A stretch of DNA of 64,000 bases from Setophaga petechia (lineage: Eukaryota; Chordata; Aves; Passeriformes; Parulidae): positions 5,296,596 to 5,360,595 of the forward strand of contig JANCRA010000030.1 of assembly GCA_024362935.1 (NCBI GenBank). The letters are read 5' to 3'. Every line of letters starts with the position of its first letter. Positions within the stretch are counted from its first letter, which is position 1. Made by a program: the position numbers and the translations under genes. The notes beneath the pieces are model-generated. The model saw nothing but the letters and a program-made list of their open reading frames with translations, was not told the DNA's origin and did not search any database. Of the stretch, positions 54,122-64,000 are shown in pieces.

Positions 54122-57100
54122 GTAACGCTCCGTTTCGCCGCCGCCGGGCCTCCCCACCGCACCTCCGGGCGCGGCGGGCCCCTTCCCGCCGCCCCGCGGC
54201 GCCGCCGCGGGCCGCGCTGGCGGCTGCCAAATAGTGAGCCATTGAGCAGCAGCGCTGAGGCGGCAGGGCGCGCGTGCGCGTTGGGGGCAGCGAGGCGCTC
54301 TGCCAGATTGGGAGCCGCGGCGGGAGCGGCGATGCGCATGCGCGGTGGGGGCTCCGGGCTGGGGGGCTGCGGGAGGGGGGGCTGGGGAAGGGGACCGGGA
54401 ATGGACTCGGGGGGGCGGCTCCGTCCCGGGCATCCCGGAGCCACCCGGCCCTCCACTGCCGCCCTGCCCGCTCCACACCGCCGCCTCGCCGCCCCTGCAG
54501 CCCTCTGGCCATGTGCGGTGCCCCCGGCTTCGAGGCGAGGGTCCCACCCACGGTGTGCAGCTCCCGGTGGCCCCTCAGCAGCTGCCGGTGTCGGTGTCAC
54601 CTGCCTGCCCCGGGCTCTGCGGGTCTGGCTCGGTGTATCACCGTGCTGGGGGGCTCTGGGGGCCCTGGTGCCCCCTCAGGAGCGGGGATGTGCCAGGGGG
54701 GCCGTGTTCCCCGCTGGGCTCGGCTGCCGGGGGAGTTTGGGGGCTGTGCTGGCAGTGGGGGTGGCGGCGTGTCCCTGTCCCCGTGGATCTGCTGCTTTTC
54801 CTGGGAGCGCTTTGGTCAGTGAGCGCTGAGGGAAATGCCCCGAGCACCCCGGGCACAGGAGGTTTTGTGGCTCAGCTCTTGGCTAGGTGGGTTTGTGCCC
54901 CGATTGAGGAGCAGGAGGTGCCCGAGTGCAGGGTGGGCTGTTCCAGCTGGGACAGGTGTGATCCACAAAGGTCCTCACACCAGCTGGAATGAGTTCCTGA
55001 TGTGCAAGAGCAAGTGGGTCTGTTCAGCTGGCATATGCCTAAACTGTGTCCCATCAGTACCTGTGGTTTTTGGAGCTCCTGTGGGTGTTTTGTGCTGTGC
55101 TGGGTTTGAGTGCTTGTTATAATCAGAGATAATAGAAAAATGAACTGTCAGAATTATAGCATTAACCATTTGCTCAAAATCCAAATCTTGTCTAAACACT
55201 GTTCTCAATATTTCCAGTTCCCACCTTGCCATGGAGTGTTGCTGTACGTCCTGTTTCAGTAGCTGGATTTTAGTTCCTGATGAAAGCTCCTCTCAGCAGT
55301 GCAATTCCTAAAGCTTTTAAAGTGCTTAGGGAGGGATCTTCTGGGTTGAAAGTGCCCATTTAGCTAGGAGACTTTAAATGTGACAACACTGAAAAAATAT
55401 CTGGCACTGGAGATACATTATTTCTTGGCCCTCCCCCTTATGGCTGTTTGATGGTTTTCTGTGATGCTTTATGTGAAATATTGGCATTTCCTTTTCTGTC
55501 TTGCATTTTCCTCCACACTGTCAGCTCCTCTGCCATCCCCCTTCTCAAATATATTAATGTGTCAGTTTGGGAGAGATGTGAAATAATCTTGCCAGCAGTA
55601 CTGATATATTCATCTTTGTATCTTATCTCCTTATCTGAACCTGGCAGTATACACAGAGCGTCCTGTGCTCCATTTGTTGGATTGGTTTGGGAAATGAAGG
55701 TGGTGGAAATCCCTGCACAAGGGTTATCTGTCAGATCTTGAACAAGGTGACATAACCTGAATATTTTCTCTCTGCGTTGAGAGCTCTTAGACAGGCAAAG
55801 GGAGGAGGTGATTGTGTGGAGGGGTAAATCACCACCCAGCTTAGGGTTGTGTTTGGAGGGGATGGGCACTGTGTTTATCTTGGATAAAATGTGTTCATGA
55901 AAGCCTATAAAGTGGAGACAAAGGACTAAAACAAAGGAGCTGGAGGTATAAAAGTTTGTTAATTTAACTTCATAGAATCATTTAAGTTGGAGAAGCCCTT
56001 GAGATCACCGAGTCCAGCTGTTCCTCCAGCACTGCCAAGGCCACTACTAAACCCCATCCTCAAGTGCCACATTTACACAGCTCTTAAATCCCTGCAGGCA
56101 CGGGGAGTCCACCACTGCCTTGGGCAGCTGTGCTAGAGCTGGACAGCACTTTCTGTAAAGAAGCTTTCCTTAATATCCAAGTTAGTCCTTCCCCGGTGCA
56201 GTTTGTGGCTGTTTCCTCTTCTCCTGTCCCTGTTCCCTGGGAGCAGAGCCTAATGCCTGCCCCTCAGCTGTCAGGGAGTTGTGCAGAGCCAGAAGGTCTC
56301 CCAGGCCTCCTTTTTTCTCCAGGCTGAGCCCCCCCATCTCCCTCAGCTGCTCCTGGTGCTCCAGATCCTTCCCCAGCTCTGTTCCCTCCTCTGGACATGC
56401 TTCAGCCCCTCCATGCCTTTCTTGTTGTGAGGGGCACAAAGCTGCCCTCAGGATTTGAGGTGGGGCCTTAGCAGTGTCCAGCACAGGGAGATTTGGTGTC
56501 ATCAGTGATCTGAGAGTGCACTTGATCTCCTTGGCCAGTTCATTAATAAACATATGAAACAGAACCTGCCTCAGAACTGAGCCCAGCCCCAGCTCATGGA
56601 TTTAGCTCCATTCCCCACCAATCTGGGGCTGGACAGATTTTTTTACCTGGAAAACAGAGCACCTATCCAAGCTGTGGATGTTCTGCAGGAGAATGCTGTG
56701 GAAAGCAGTGCCAAAGGCTTTACTAAGGCAAGGTAGACAACATTTTGGTCCAAAATAATGACTTGCAGTAAACCATAGGTCTGAAACTTTTACCTGGATT
56801 TGGGGAAAGTGCTCTTAACTTTATTTAGAAAGCTGTTTACATTCAGCCTGGGCACATCTGAACTCCAGGTCCATAAAGTGCCTAGATAATGTATATTTAT
56901 AAAGGAGTGATGTTGGCAGCAGGCTCAGCACAGTGGAGTTAATGCAGCCTCCTGCTGCTGAGAGGGTCGGAACGAGAAATGGATCCTGCTTTTACCAACA
57001 TCAATTATTAAGCTGTCTTGGCATGTCATGCACTGCTCTGTGGCAAACAGCTTCAGCTCTTGGCTGATCCCAGAGGCTGCTGAGCTGCTGTGGCAACTGC

Positions 57101-60100
57101 CTCTGAAAATCTCACATCTTTAAAGATTCCCAGTGCAGAACCCCAGCTTTCATCTGCCAAGGGTGATGGTCCTGCCTGGGTAAAAAGCTGTCACTGCTGA
57201 TTCCTGCCTGGCAGATGAAGCCTGGATTTGGGCTTCTGCTTCTAATTGTGAAGGGGAGAGGTGTCTCCAGAAAGGTGCTCCCTGTTCTGATCTAATGTTT
57301 CCTTATCAATAGTGATATATCAAACCCATCCTGAGTTGCTTTTGTGGCTGCACAGCTCTCCAGGGCTTTCTGTGATGTCCACTTTGAGCAAAACAAATGA
57401 GAAACAGCAAATGAATGCTGTGGTAATCAGCTGCAGACTGGTCTGAGGAATGCAGTCTTGGAGACCTGACTGAAATACTACCCATAGGGAATGTTAGGAT
57501 TAAACATAGGGAGAAAAAAAATCAGCCATGGCAGTGCTGCCTGCGTGTGCTGAAGCACGCTGCTGCAGAGGACAGCCTGTAAAAATATCATCCTGATGCT
57601 GCTTTCAGAATTTTTTTTATCCTGGAGCATTTCATATTACCAGCTCTGTTCTGGTGAGACCAAGGAATGATCTGGCACAGTGTCAGGTTGCTGGCAGGTA
57701 GGCAGGAATAATCCTTCTTCCCTATGTCCTTCCAGTAATGAGCTGGTGATTGCATCAGGGCTGTGAAGTCCTCTGATGGATGGATAAAAGCTGTATCTCT
57801 AATTGTTCTTTGAATCCATTTCCGCTTTGGATCTCACGGTGTCTTTGGCACTGAGCTTTGTAGCTTAATGTGGTTGTTGTTTCTTTTCTGTTAAGTCCAC
57901 TGCTCAGTAATTTCATCAAACACTCTCTCATGTGCAGTGAGAGGCAGCAATTGTTTGCTGTCAATTTCTCCATATAATTCATGACTTTATGGAACTGTTG
58001 TATCATCTGTTTTCCTTTTTCAGCTGAAAATCTGATTTATTTGATGTTTTCTGAATGGCTGCTGTTGCATACTTATCTTTGTCCCCATTCTATTTGCCTT
58101 TTCTGTGTGTACTCTCCCTTTTTAGCTGGTGACACCACAATTGCATAATGAATTTTTGTAGTGCTGTAACAGTAACTTCTGTTGTCCTCTTAAAAAATGT
58201 TCTTCTTGCCTTTTTGACTGCTGCAGAGCTCTGGGTGCTACTCTGAAGGTATTGGCACACACTGAATCTGAGGGTTTTTGTTTGGTAACAACTGAACTAA
58301 ATCCTGTCATGTCATGGGTATAATTAGGGTTGTTTTTTCCCGTATGCATTGCTTTGCATGGGATAACTTTGTGCTGCAGACTTAAAACTCATCTTCAGGA
58401 ACTTCCTGCCTGTAGGGTGAGTTTCACTGGAGAAACATCGAGTTCCTGGTTTGTTTGGGTTTTTTATTATTATTTGGAGAAAAGAAAGAAAACTTCCTCT
58501 CTTCAGTGCAGCTGGGATTCTTAGAGCTCTGGGACTTTCTGGACCTTCTCACACTGGACAAATTCTTTAAGGGGAGAAACCTGGTGTGCCAAACCTTTTC
58601 TCTGCAGAATGACAGAATATTCCCATTTTCTCCAGGATGTTTCCTACAGGCAGGCAGAGTTGGAGAGGCAGGTGTGCAGTGGGTAAAGAGGTTCAGAGGT
58701 GCTGTGTCTGTGCTTTGGCTCAGCAGTTCTTGTTGCTGTTCAGTATCAGCACTTGCAGCTCCTATAGGAATGTTTGTTCTGATAACCCTCCTGTGCTTCT
58801 CTGCAGGCTGGGAGCTCACAAGTCAGGGCTCATTCCAGAGCTGAGCTGTATCCCTGGAAGAAGCAGATCCCACTTTTGTTTGTCTGCTTTAACGCAGGGT
58901 TTATGTTTAATCTCCCTGCAGAGGTTATGTCTGATTTTATGCCATAATTTAAAGCCTCCTGTAGATATTATTGCTGTCCCCCAGCTCGTGTTATGGGGAT
59001 ATGCACATGCAGAGGAAATTACTCTTTTGTATCATGAATATTTAGTGATTTAGTGAGGCATGCACACTGCATGTTATCTGTGCAACTTGCACATATGCAC
59101 TTAGCCAAGAACACACAACCAGTGGCAGTGCCACAAATAGATCCTTCAATAGGAAGTGGTGGTGGCAAAGCTCAGTCTTGTGGTAGGATGTGGTTGGGGG
59201 CTGTTGATTCACATTTTTACATCCTATACAGGTTAAGTAGATGTGGTGAAGCTCAGCTATTTCTACTGACAGGATGCTGGGTAAAATGTTGAATTGGAGC
59301 AGAAGTAGATGCTGAATGAAGGCTGAAAAAATAGCGTGTGTCTGAGCTATGTATAGTGCTGCACGTACTTATCTCTTGGCTGCCCAAAAATGGGGTAGTT
59401 GCATCCTTTATTTTTGCTTTTTGAGCTCCAAATAATGTCCAGGGCAAGCTGGACTGTAAAAAAGCAGAATTTAAAACTAAATTAAACCCAAGATATGTAT
59501 TAAGTAGATTCTCGTATTGCATTTTTGTGGAGATTTTGTCTCTGTTCCTTCTCGTCGGAGGAGCTGCTGTAAAATTCCCAAGTTTATCAAATTAAAGGAA
59601 AATTAATTTTTTATAAAAAAAGGCAGGGGTGCTGCTTGCTAGATCTGACTGGACTTTAAACTGTGGCTCTCCTGCACGTCTCCTTTCCCTGGGAATAAGT
59701 CTCGGAGCGCGCTGGAGCGTGAGAGGAGACAGGAGTGACAGAAGTAATCACGCTCCAAGGCCCCTGGAGCGCTGAGCAGCGCTGGCCTTTCTCTCAGAGC
59801 TCACTTTGCCTCCTCCACTGGGGATTTCCAGTCCTTTCCGAGCTGGGTTAGTCACTGAAGCTCTGCCTTGAGCTGCTGATCCAGTGGGGCCGTTTGTGAT
59901 GGCGTTAGTGTGTTCCTGGGGTAGCTCCAGTGCTGCCTTCAGTGCCCAGCTGTTTATTTGCCTCCTCTGTAGAAAAAGTGGCTTCAGAATGTGGCTGTGT
60001 TGAATTGCCATTAGGCACAGGAACATGAAGTGCTATTAGTGTTATCTGCTCTAAATGGACTGCTGAAATATTTGAGGAGCTTTTGTGTTAAGGTTGAGTG

Positions 60101-63100
60101 AAGGACTTGGTGCCTGTAGGCACATCTGGCAGTGATGGTGTCTGGTTCCCCTCTCAGGTGTGGTTTTTGTGCCTGTGAAGTCTGGGTGATTTGATTTATT
60201 GGGAATGTTATCATGTAACATAACAGAGGATTTTGAGTTTGCCACTGCTGATCCTATTTAAATTAAAAGACTGCTTGTTTAAGTACCTTTCCGCCATCTG
60301 CACAAGAAATAGAACCCTCTGAGAAGATAAATAATCTGGTTTTATTTCTACTTGACAAAATTATGGCGTTTAATGTGGGAGTGCTAAGCCTTTATATACC
60401 GTGGATTAACAGAGTGAGTGATCTGAAACATGGAGATCTCTTGATGAAGAGCTCTCTTATTTGGTAATGCTGGAATTGAGACTTTTGGAAAGTATTCATA
60501 AGGCTTTCAGGGTAGTGTAATTGTCTCTTGACAAGGTGGCTTCTCTTATGAATTCCCTCATCATTGATGACAGAACTGATTTTGTTGAGAGTTTGTGATT
60601 TGTGTAAAACCATAAGGGGCTTGATTGTCTATTGCCAAGTAACTGGTACTGTCACTTGCATCCCCTTTGTGTTACCATAATCCATTGCTTTGGGAGCATT
60701 TGGAATGCACCTGATGCAAGACAAACCTGCCATATGGAGCAAGAAAAGTTTCAAATTCAGCATCTCCCAGTGCTTTTCAGGTTAAAACCAAAGCAGAACC
60801 TCACTTCAGAGGAAACCAAGCATGCCTGGGGTTTTGTCCTCCAAATCTTCCTTCTTTCACCTAACTCCTGCTAGTAATCCTTGCTGATGATGTTACTGGT
60901 GCCCAAATCTAACCCAGAGCTGGAATTCCAGAGGCTTCCATGCACCATACCTGATGTAACCACAACTATGTGGCAATAACATCAGCAGCATGAACTTTGT
61001 TGTGAAGGGGCAATAACTTCTTTTTTTATCAGTTCCAGCACTCAGAGGCTGAGGTTAAAGTCCTTTTCACCAAGTGCTGCTTTGAAATGTGGGTGTGTGG
61101 GCTGGGGAGCCTGGGTGCCTTGCAGTGGAATTGATCTAGGAATGAGTCCAATGCTCAGATTTGCAGAGGCATCCTGTTTCCTTTTGAGATGAGGGAAGAA
61201 GGACAAATTTATGTGGGGGCTGAGCCTTTTGTGATGGGATGGAGAGGATCTGGTCTGTGAGAACCAATACTCAAAGTACCCATCTCTTCTGCTGCTCTCT
61301 GGGTTCATTACAGGGAGTTTGTGGTGACTTCTGTATTTAAAGATTCTCTGGCAGACAGTTCTCACTCTTCTCATACAAATTTGCTGATTTGGAGCAAAAT
61401 TGCTCTGATAATTTTTTTGTCGTCGGAATTTGTGCTGACATCTTTTCTCCAAATACTTCTGTATGTGTCCCTTTTTGGGGAAGAGAGGCAAGAGAAACTG
61501 GGATCCAAATGCACAGCTGCTCCTTACTGTTACTGCCCTCTTCTGTGGCTTTTGTGGTTCAGAATAAAGGTTTTGAGGGACCTTATGACCTCTGTGAGGT
61601 CCCATTGCAGCTCCCTGATTCTCCCTGGGGGATAACTATACTGTTAATTATTTGGGTTGGAGGCCCAAATCCCCCTCTGTGTGGTACAAGTGGGCTACTG
61701 GTTAAAAAGGCAGAGTCTCCTTTATTTCCCTGATATCTCCTGCTATGTTTAGCTGTTTATTTCCTTCCCATTTTGCTAATGCTGGTGTTCGTGCAGACAC
61801 ATGGTGAGACAGATTAGGAAGCTGATCCAGCTGAAAACTAACCCATTTTAGTGAGGGAGTGGGAAGGGATTTGTTTGGGGACTTTTGCTGGCTCAGAGAA
61901 GAAATAGGAATGAGGGGAAGGGGAAGATGCAGCAGCCTGTGCTTGTGTTGGGTTAAAGTGGTTCTGAGCCCACACCCATGGTTATTGTTGTAAACTGGGT
62001 GTAAATCTCTGCTGAATTATTCCAGGCTCCTTTCAGCCTTAATTTTGAACCTGCATGGAAGCTCTGCTGTCTCCCTGTCATTCTGGAACACAGGGACTGG
62101 CTGCACTGCTGAGTCTGCCCCTCTGCTCTGTGATGCAGGGCTCTGACTGACCCCTGTTGTGGTGGAAGGCAAGTGCCTGTGAAGTTCACACTGATTGGTT
62201 TCTCTTGTTTGTTTCCCCAGGTGATTTCTCTGGCCAGCTTTTAGCTTATTTGAGTCTTGGTCCAATATTCATTATTGTTGGCTTTGTAACACTCATCATA
62301 TTCAAGAGAGAGCTTCACACGGTGAGTCCTTCTCTCCCTTCCCAGCCTCTCCTTTTGACAGAAGTCTTTTCCTTTGTCACCTGGGGCTCCTGTATTCACA
62401 CTTCTTTTTCTCTCTAAAAGGAGCAAGCTGAGGAAAGCCATCTTCCTGTCAGGGAACAGCAGGAGACACTTAGCACCCGTACCAGGTTAAAAGGCTGCTC
62501 AGCCTTTTCTGACTTCTCTGTTACTCTGGTGTGTTTTGGACATTATCTGTCCAGAGCCATCGAGGGAGATGTCTGAGGAAGTACAGAATGCTGTTGCAGA
62601 GTGGGAACACTCCCAAGATCCAGTAGGATCATAGCACTGGGCAGCATATGCAGGAAATGGTGTGTGTAACTCAGGGGGATGCACTTTCTTTGAACTACTG
62701 AGGCAGAAAAGGGGATAAAAATAAAACCTAAAGCTTTCCAAGGGAGTAGATCTGTCTTTAAGGGCTGTTTTTCAAATGTGAGTTGAATACCAGGGGCAGA
62801 AGAGACTTGTTTCAATCCAAATTCTTAAAATGCTTTTTATCTGCTCTGCCAGGTAGTTGGGAATCAGTGTCATGGATAAACTCCCGCTAGGACATATAAA
62901 CCTCTTGGAGCATTTGTCCTCAATAAACAGATAAAACAAGGGCCACTGAAAGGATTTTGAGTGTAGGGCCACAGTGTCATGGGAACCAGTGGCCCAAGGG
63001 ACCTGGGAATAGGGAACTCTGAACTAGGGAAGGCAGCTGGACAGTTTTTGACAACTCAAAGGTTTTGTGTTGGCCCAAAAGAGAAAAGAAGGCAGAGTAA

Positions 63101-63990
63101 CTATTGCACAGATTTATAGGTTTCTCAATACAGGGATTTGCTTGGTGCTGGTAACAAGATGAGTGTTGAGGTGGATTCTCAGTTCTTCATGTGGGAAGTC
63201 ACCACTGGGCTGGAGAGGGACACTGGCTGCCTTGCAGCAGCCTGATCTGTGGCTCAGGATGTGGAGTGAAAAATTGCTTCATCATGTGGAATGGGACTGA
63301 GTGCTAAGGAGGCAGTGTCATCACCAGCTGGGAATTTGATCTCAGCAGCAGGACTAATTTAGGGGAGGTGTATGAACTGTGAAGTTGAAGAGCAAAAATA
63401 AATGCTACCGGGTCTGGCTTAGCTCAGAATGTGAATTCATCTTAGACTGAAGACAGCAGCTTCATGATGAAAATATTCCTAGAAGGAAAAGCCAGAAAGC
63501 CTAAAAAGTCACCTTTGTTTTAAACTATTTACCCAAATAACAGTGTCTGCACTCCCCCTGTTGGTCATTGGGAAAAGCCAGTTCCCAAAACCTGCCCTAT
63601 TAAAAAGGTCACTTTCTGCACTCACTGGTGCAAGGTGCTGGCAGAAGTGCCCTGCTGTGCCATTTTTGTCTTTCTGTGTATCAGCTGCTGAAAAGCTGCA
63701 TGTACACAATATGTTGCCAAATAGAAAGTGAGATGAAAATAAATGCTTTTCTTCTCAGGTATAGAATTTGGAAGCCATTGGTTTTAACTCTAGTAGTCAA
63801 AAAAAGAAAATTAGAAGCATAATGTTTGGGGTTTTGTGAACAGAGAGAGCCTGGTAAGTAGAAGGATCTCTTAGAGGGGATGACACAGCTGTCTTGCCTT
63901 CACAGATCTCTTTCTTGGGAGGGCTGGTGTTCAACGAGGCAGTGAACTGGTTAATAAAAAATGTAATCCGGGAGCCTCGGCCGTGTGAAG
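54046..63990 (+). CDS. DOLPP1: Dolichyldiphosphatase 1 (DOLPP1), N-terminal part, first three exons
   Basis: ER-membrane PAP2-family phosphatase that removes phosphate from dolichyl diphosphate on the lumenal side, so the lipid carrier of N-glycosylation can be reused. Exons 54046-54121, 62221-62321 and 63906-63990 join in frame to 87 residues plus one base; the rest (human protein about 238 residues) lies beyond the window. The N-terminus [20 protein letters not shown] matches human. Residues 34-53 form the first membrane helix ([19 protein letters not shown]). Residues 77-85, KNVIREPRP, are the first PAP2 catalytic signature K-x6-RP, intact here. The remaining two catalytic motifs (with SGH/SSH-like and SRVYLLYH-like sequence in the family) are not in the window. 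The start is the first ATG after the CCAAT array. Confidence 0.95.
54122..62220 (+). other. DOLPP1: DOLPP1 intron 1
   Basis: 8.1 kb. It starts in the CpG island, contains a CR1 fragment of about 780 bp (55969-56748), a GC-rich spot with inverted repeats at 59700-59785, and AT-rich stretches near 58990-59110 and 60240-60420 that look like possible regulatory elements. No exon was recognised. Confidence 0.65.
55969..56748 (-). mobile_element. CR1 LINE fragment, about 780 bp, antisense
   Basis: Starts with the CR1 terminal octamer (CATAGAATCATTTAAGTTGG) and runs through GTCCACCACTGCCTTGGGCA, TCCTCTGGACATGCTTCAGC and GCCAAAGGCTTTACTAAGGC, a familiar CR1 reverse-transcriptase-side sequence. It is the longest CR1 piece here; no intact ORF remains. 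Confidence 0.92.
62221..62321 (+). CDS. DOLPP1: DOLPP1 coding exon 2
   Basis: Acceptor gtttccccag, donor gtgagt. [20 protein letters not shown] then [13 protein letters not shown]; first membrane helix; ends in phase 0. Confidence 0.96.
62322..63905 (+). other. DOLPP1: DOLPP1 intron 2
   Basis: 1.6 kb of unremarkable intron sequence. Confidence 0.7.
63906..63990 (+). CDS. DOLPP1: DOLPP1 coding exon 3
   Basis: Acceptor ttcacag, donor gtaggg. [20 protein letters not shown] then IREPRPCE, containing the K-x6-RP catalytic motif. Confidence 0.96.
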
Positions 63991-64000
63991 GTAGGGTGTG
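63991..64000 (+). other. DOLPP1: DOLPP1 intron 3, first bases
   Basis: Donor gtaggg at the right edge of the window. Confidence 0.8.

Larger units (their letters stand above)
53455..54560. promoter_or_regulatory. DOLPP1: CpG island, DOLPP1 promoter and first exon
   Basis: Dense CpG from the end of the T tract through DOLPP1 exon 1 into intron 1. It contains a 40-bp-unit imperfect tandem repeat, an E2F-like TTTCCCGCC at 53658-53666, and eight CCAAT boxes at 53715-54014. AAGATGGCCGC at the start codon resembles a YY1 site. Confidence 0.8.

Noticed and set aside
53397..54551. 384-codon open frame on the minus strand across the DOLPP1 promoter
   Set aside because: Long ORFs are expected by chance in CpG islands with few stop codons. 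The composition is Arg/Gly/Ala/Pro-rich, no family resemblance was seen, and it overlaps promoter motifs and DOLPP1 exon 1.
1..64000. CRISPR arrays, bacterial operons, insertion sequences, tRNA or rRNA genes, intact retroviral genes
   Set aside because: None were seen; the window is ordinary vertebrate genomic DNA with spliced genes, CR1 fragments and simple repeats.

Overview
The window is vertebrate nuclear DNA, almost certainly avian: it holds multi-exon genes with GT-AG introns, CpG-island promoters, compact introns and several fragments of CR1-type LINEs, the dominant interspersed repeat of birds. No repeat other than CR1-like pieces and simple sequence was recognised. Gene content and order match the NUP188 - SH3GLB2 - MIGA2 - DOLPP1 block known from human 9q34.11.

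Layout. (1) 1-9,062, plus strand: the last 15 coding exons, stop and 3' UTR of NUP188, an inner-ring nucleoporin; the 5' part of the gene lies off the left edge. (2) 9,063-11,130: short tail-to-tail intergenic gap. (3) 11,131-34,745, minus strand: complete SH3GLB2 (endophilin B2), 11 coding exons, 401 residues when both cassette exons (63 nt and a 24-nt microexon) are included. (4) 34,673-35,110: compact head-to-head promoter in a CpG island. (5) 35,111-about 51,350, plus strand: complete MIGA2 (mitoguardin 2), one non-coding first exon and 15 coding exons, 591 residues, with a long 3' UTR that probably contains CR1 insertions. (6) about 51,350-53,450: AT-rich intergenic stretch. (7) 53,455-end, plus strand: CpG-island promoter with an array of eight CCAAT boxes and the first three coding exons of DOLPP1 (dolichyldiphosphatase 1), which runs off the right edge.

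The four genes are not a pathway. They serve nuclear pores (NUP188), membrane curvature and autophagy or endosome trafficking (SH3GLB2), mitochondria-ER contact and lipid transfer (MIGA2), and dolichol recycling for N-glycosylation in the ER (DOLPP1). The one functional link suggested by layout is the shared promoter of SH3GLB2 and MIGA2, both of which act on intracellular membranes.

Exon boundaries were read by hand from splice sites, reading phase and remembered family protein sequences. Each junction keeps frame. UTR ends and transcription starts are estimates. I found no clearly new biological system. The best leads are a 33-bp tandem duplication that copies an SH3GLB2 splice donor and could add 11 in-frame residues, a strong-context upstream ORF in MIGA2 that is in frame with the main ORF and separated by a single TGA, a 58-nt hairpin in the probable MIGA2 3' UTR, and the CCAAT array at DOLPP1.
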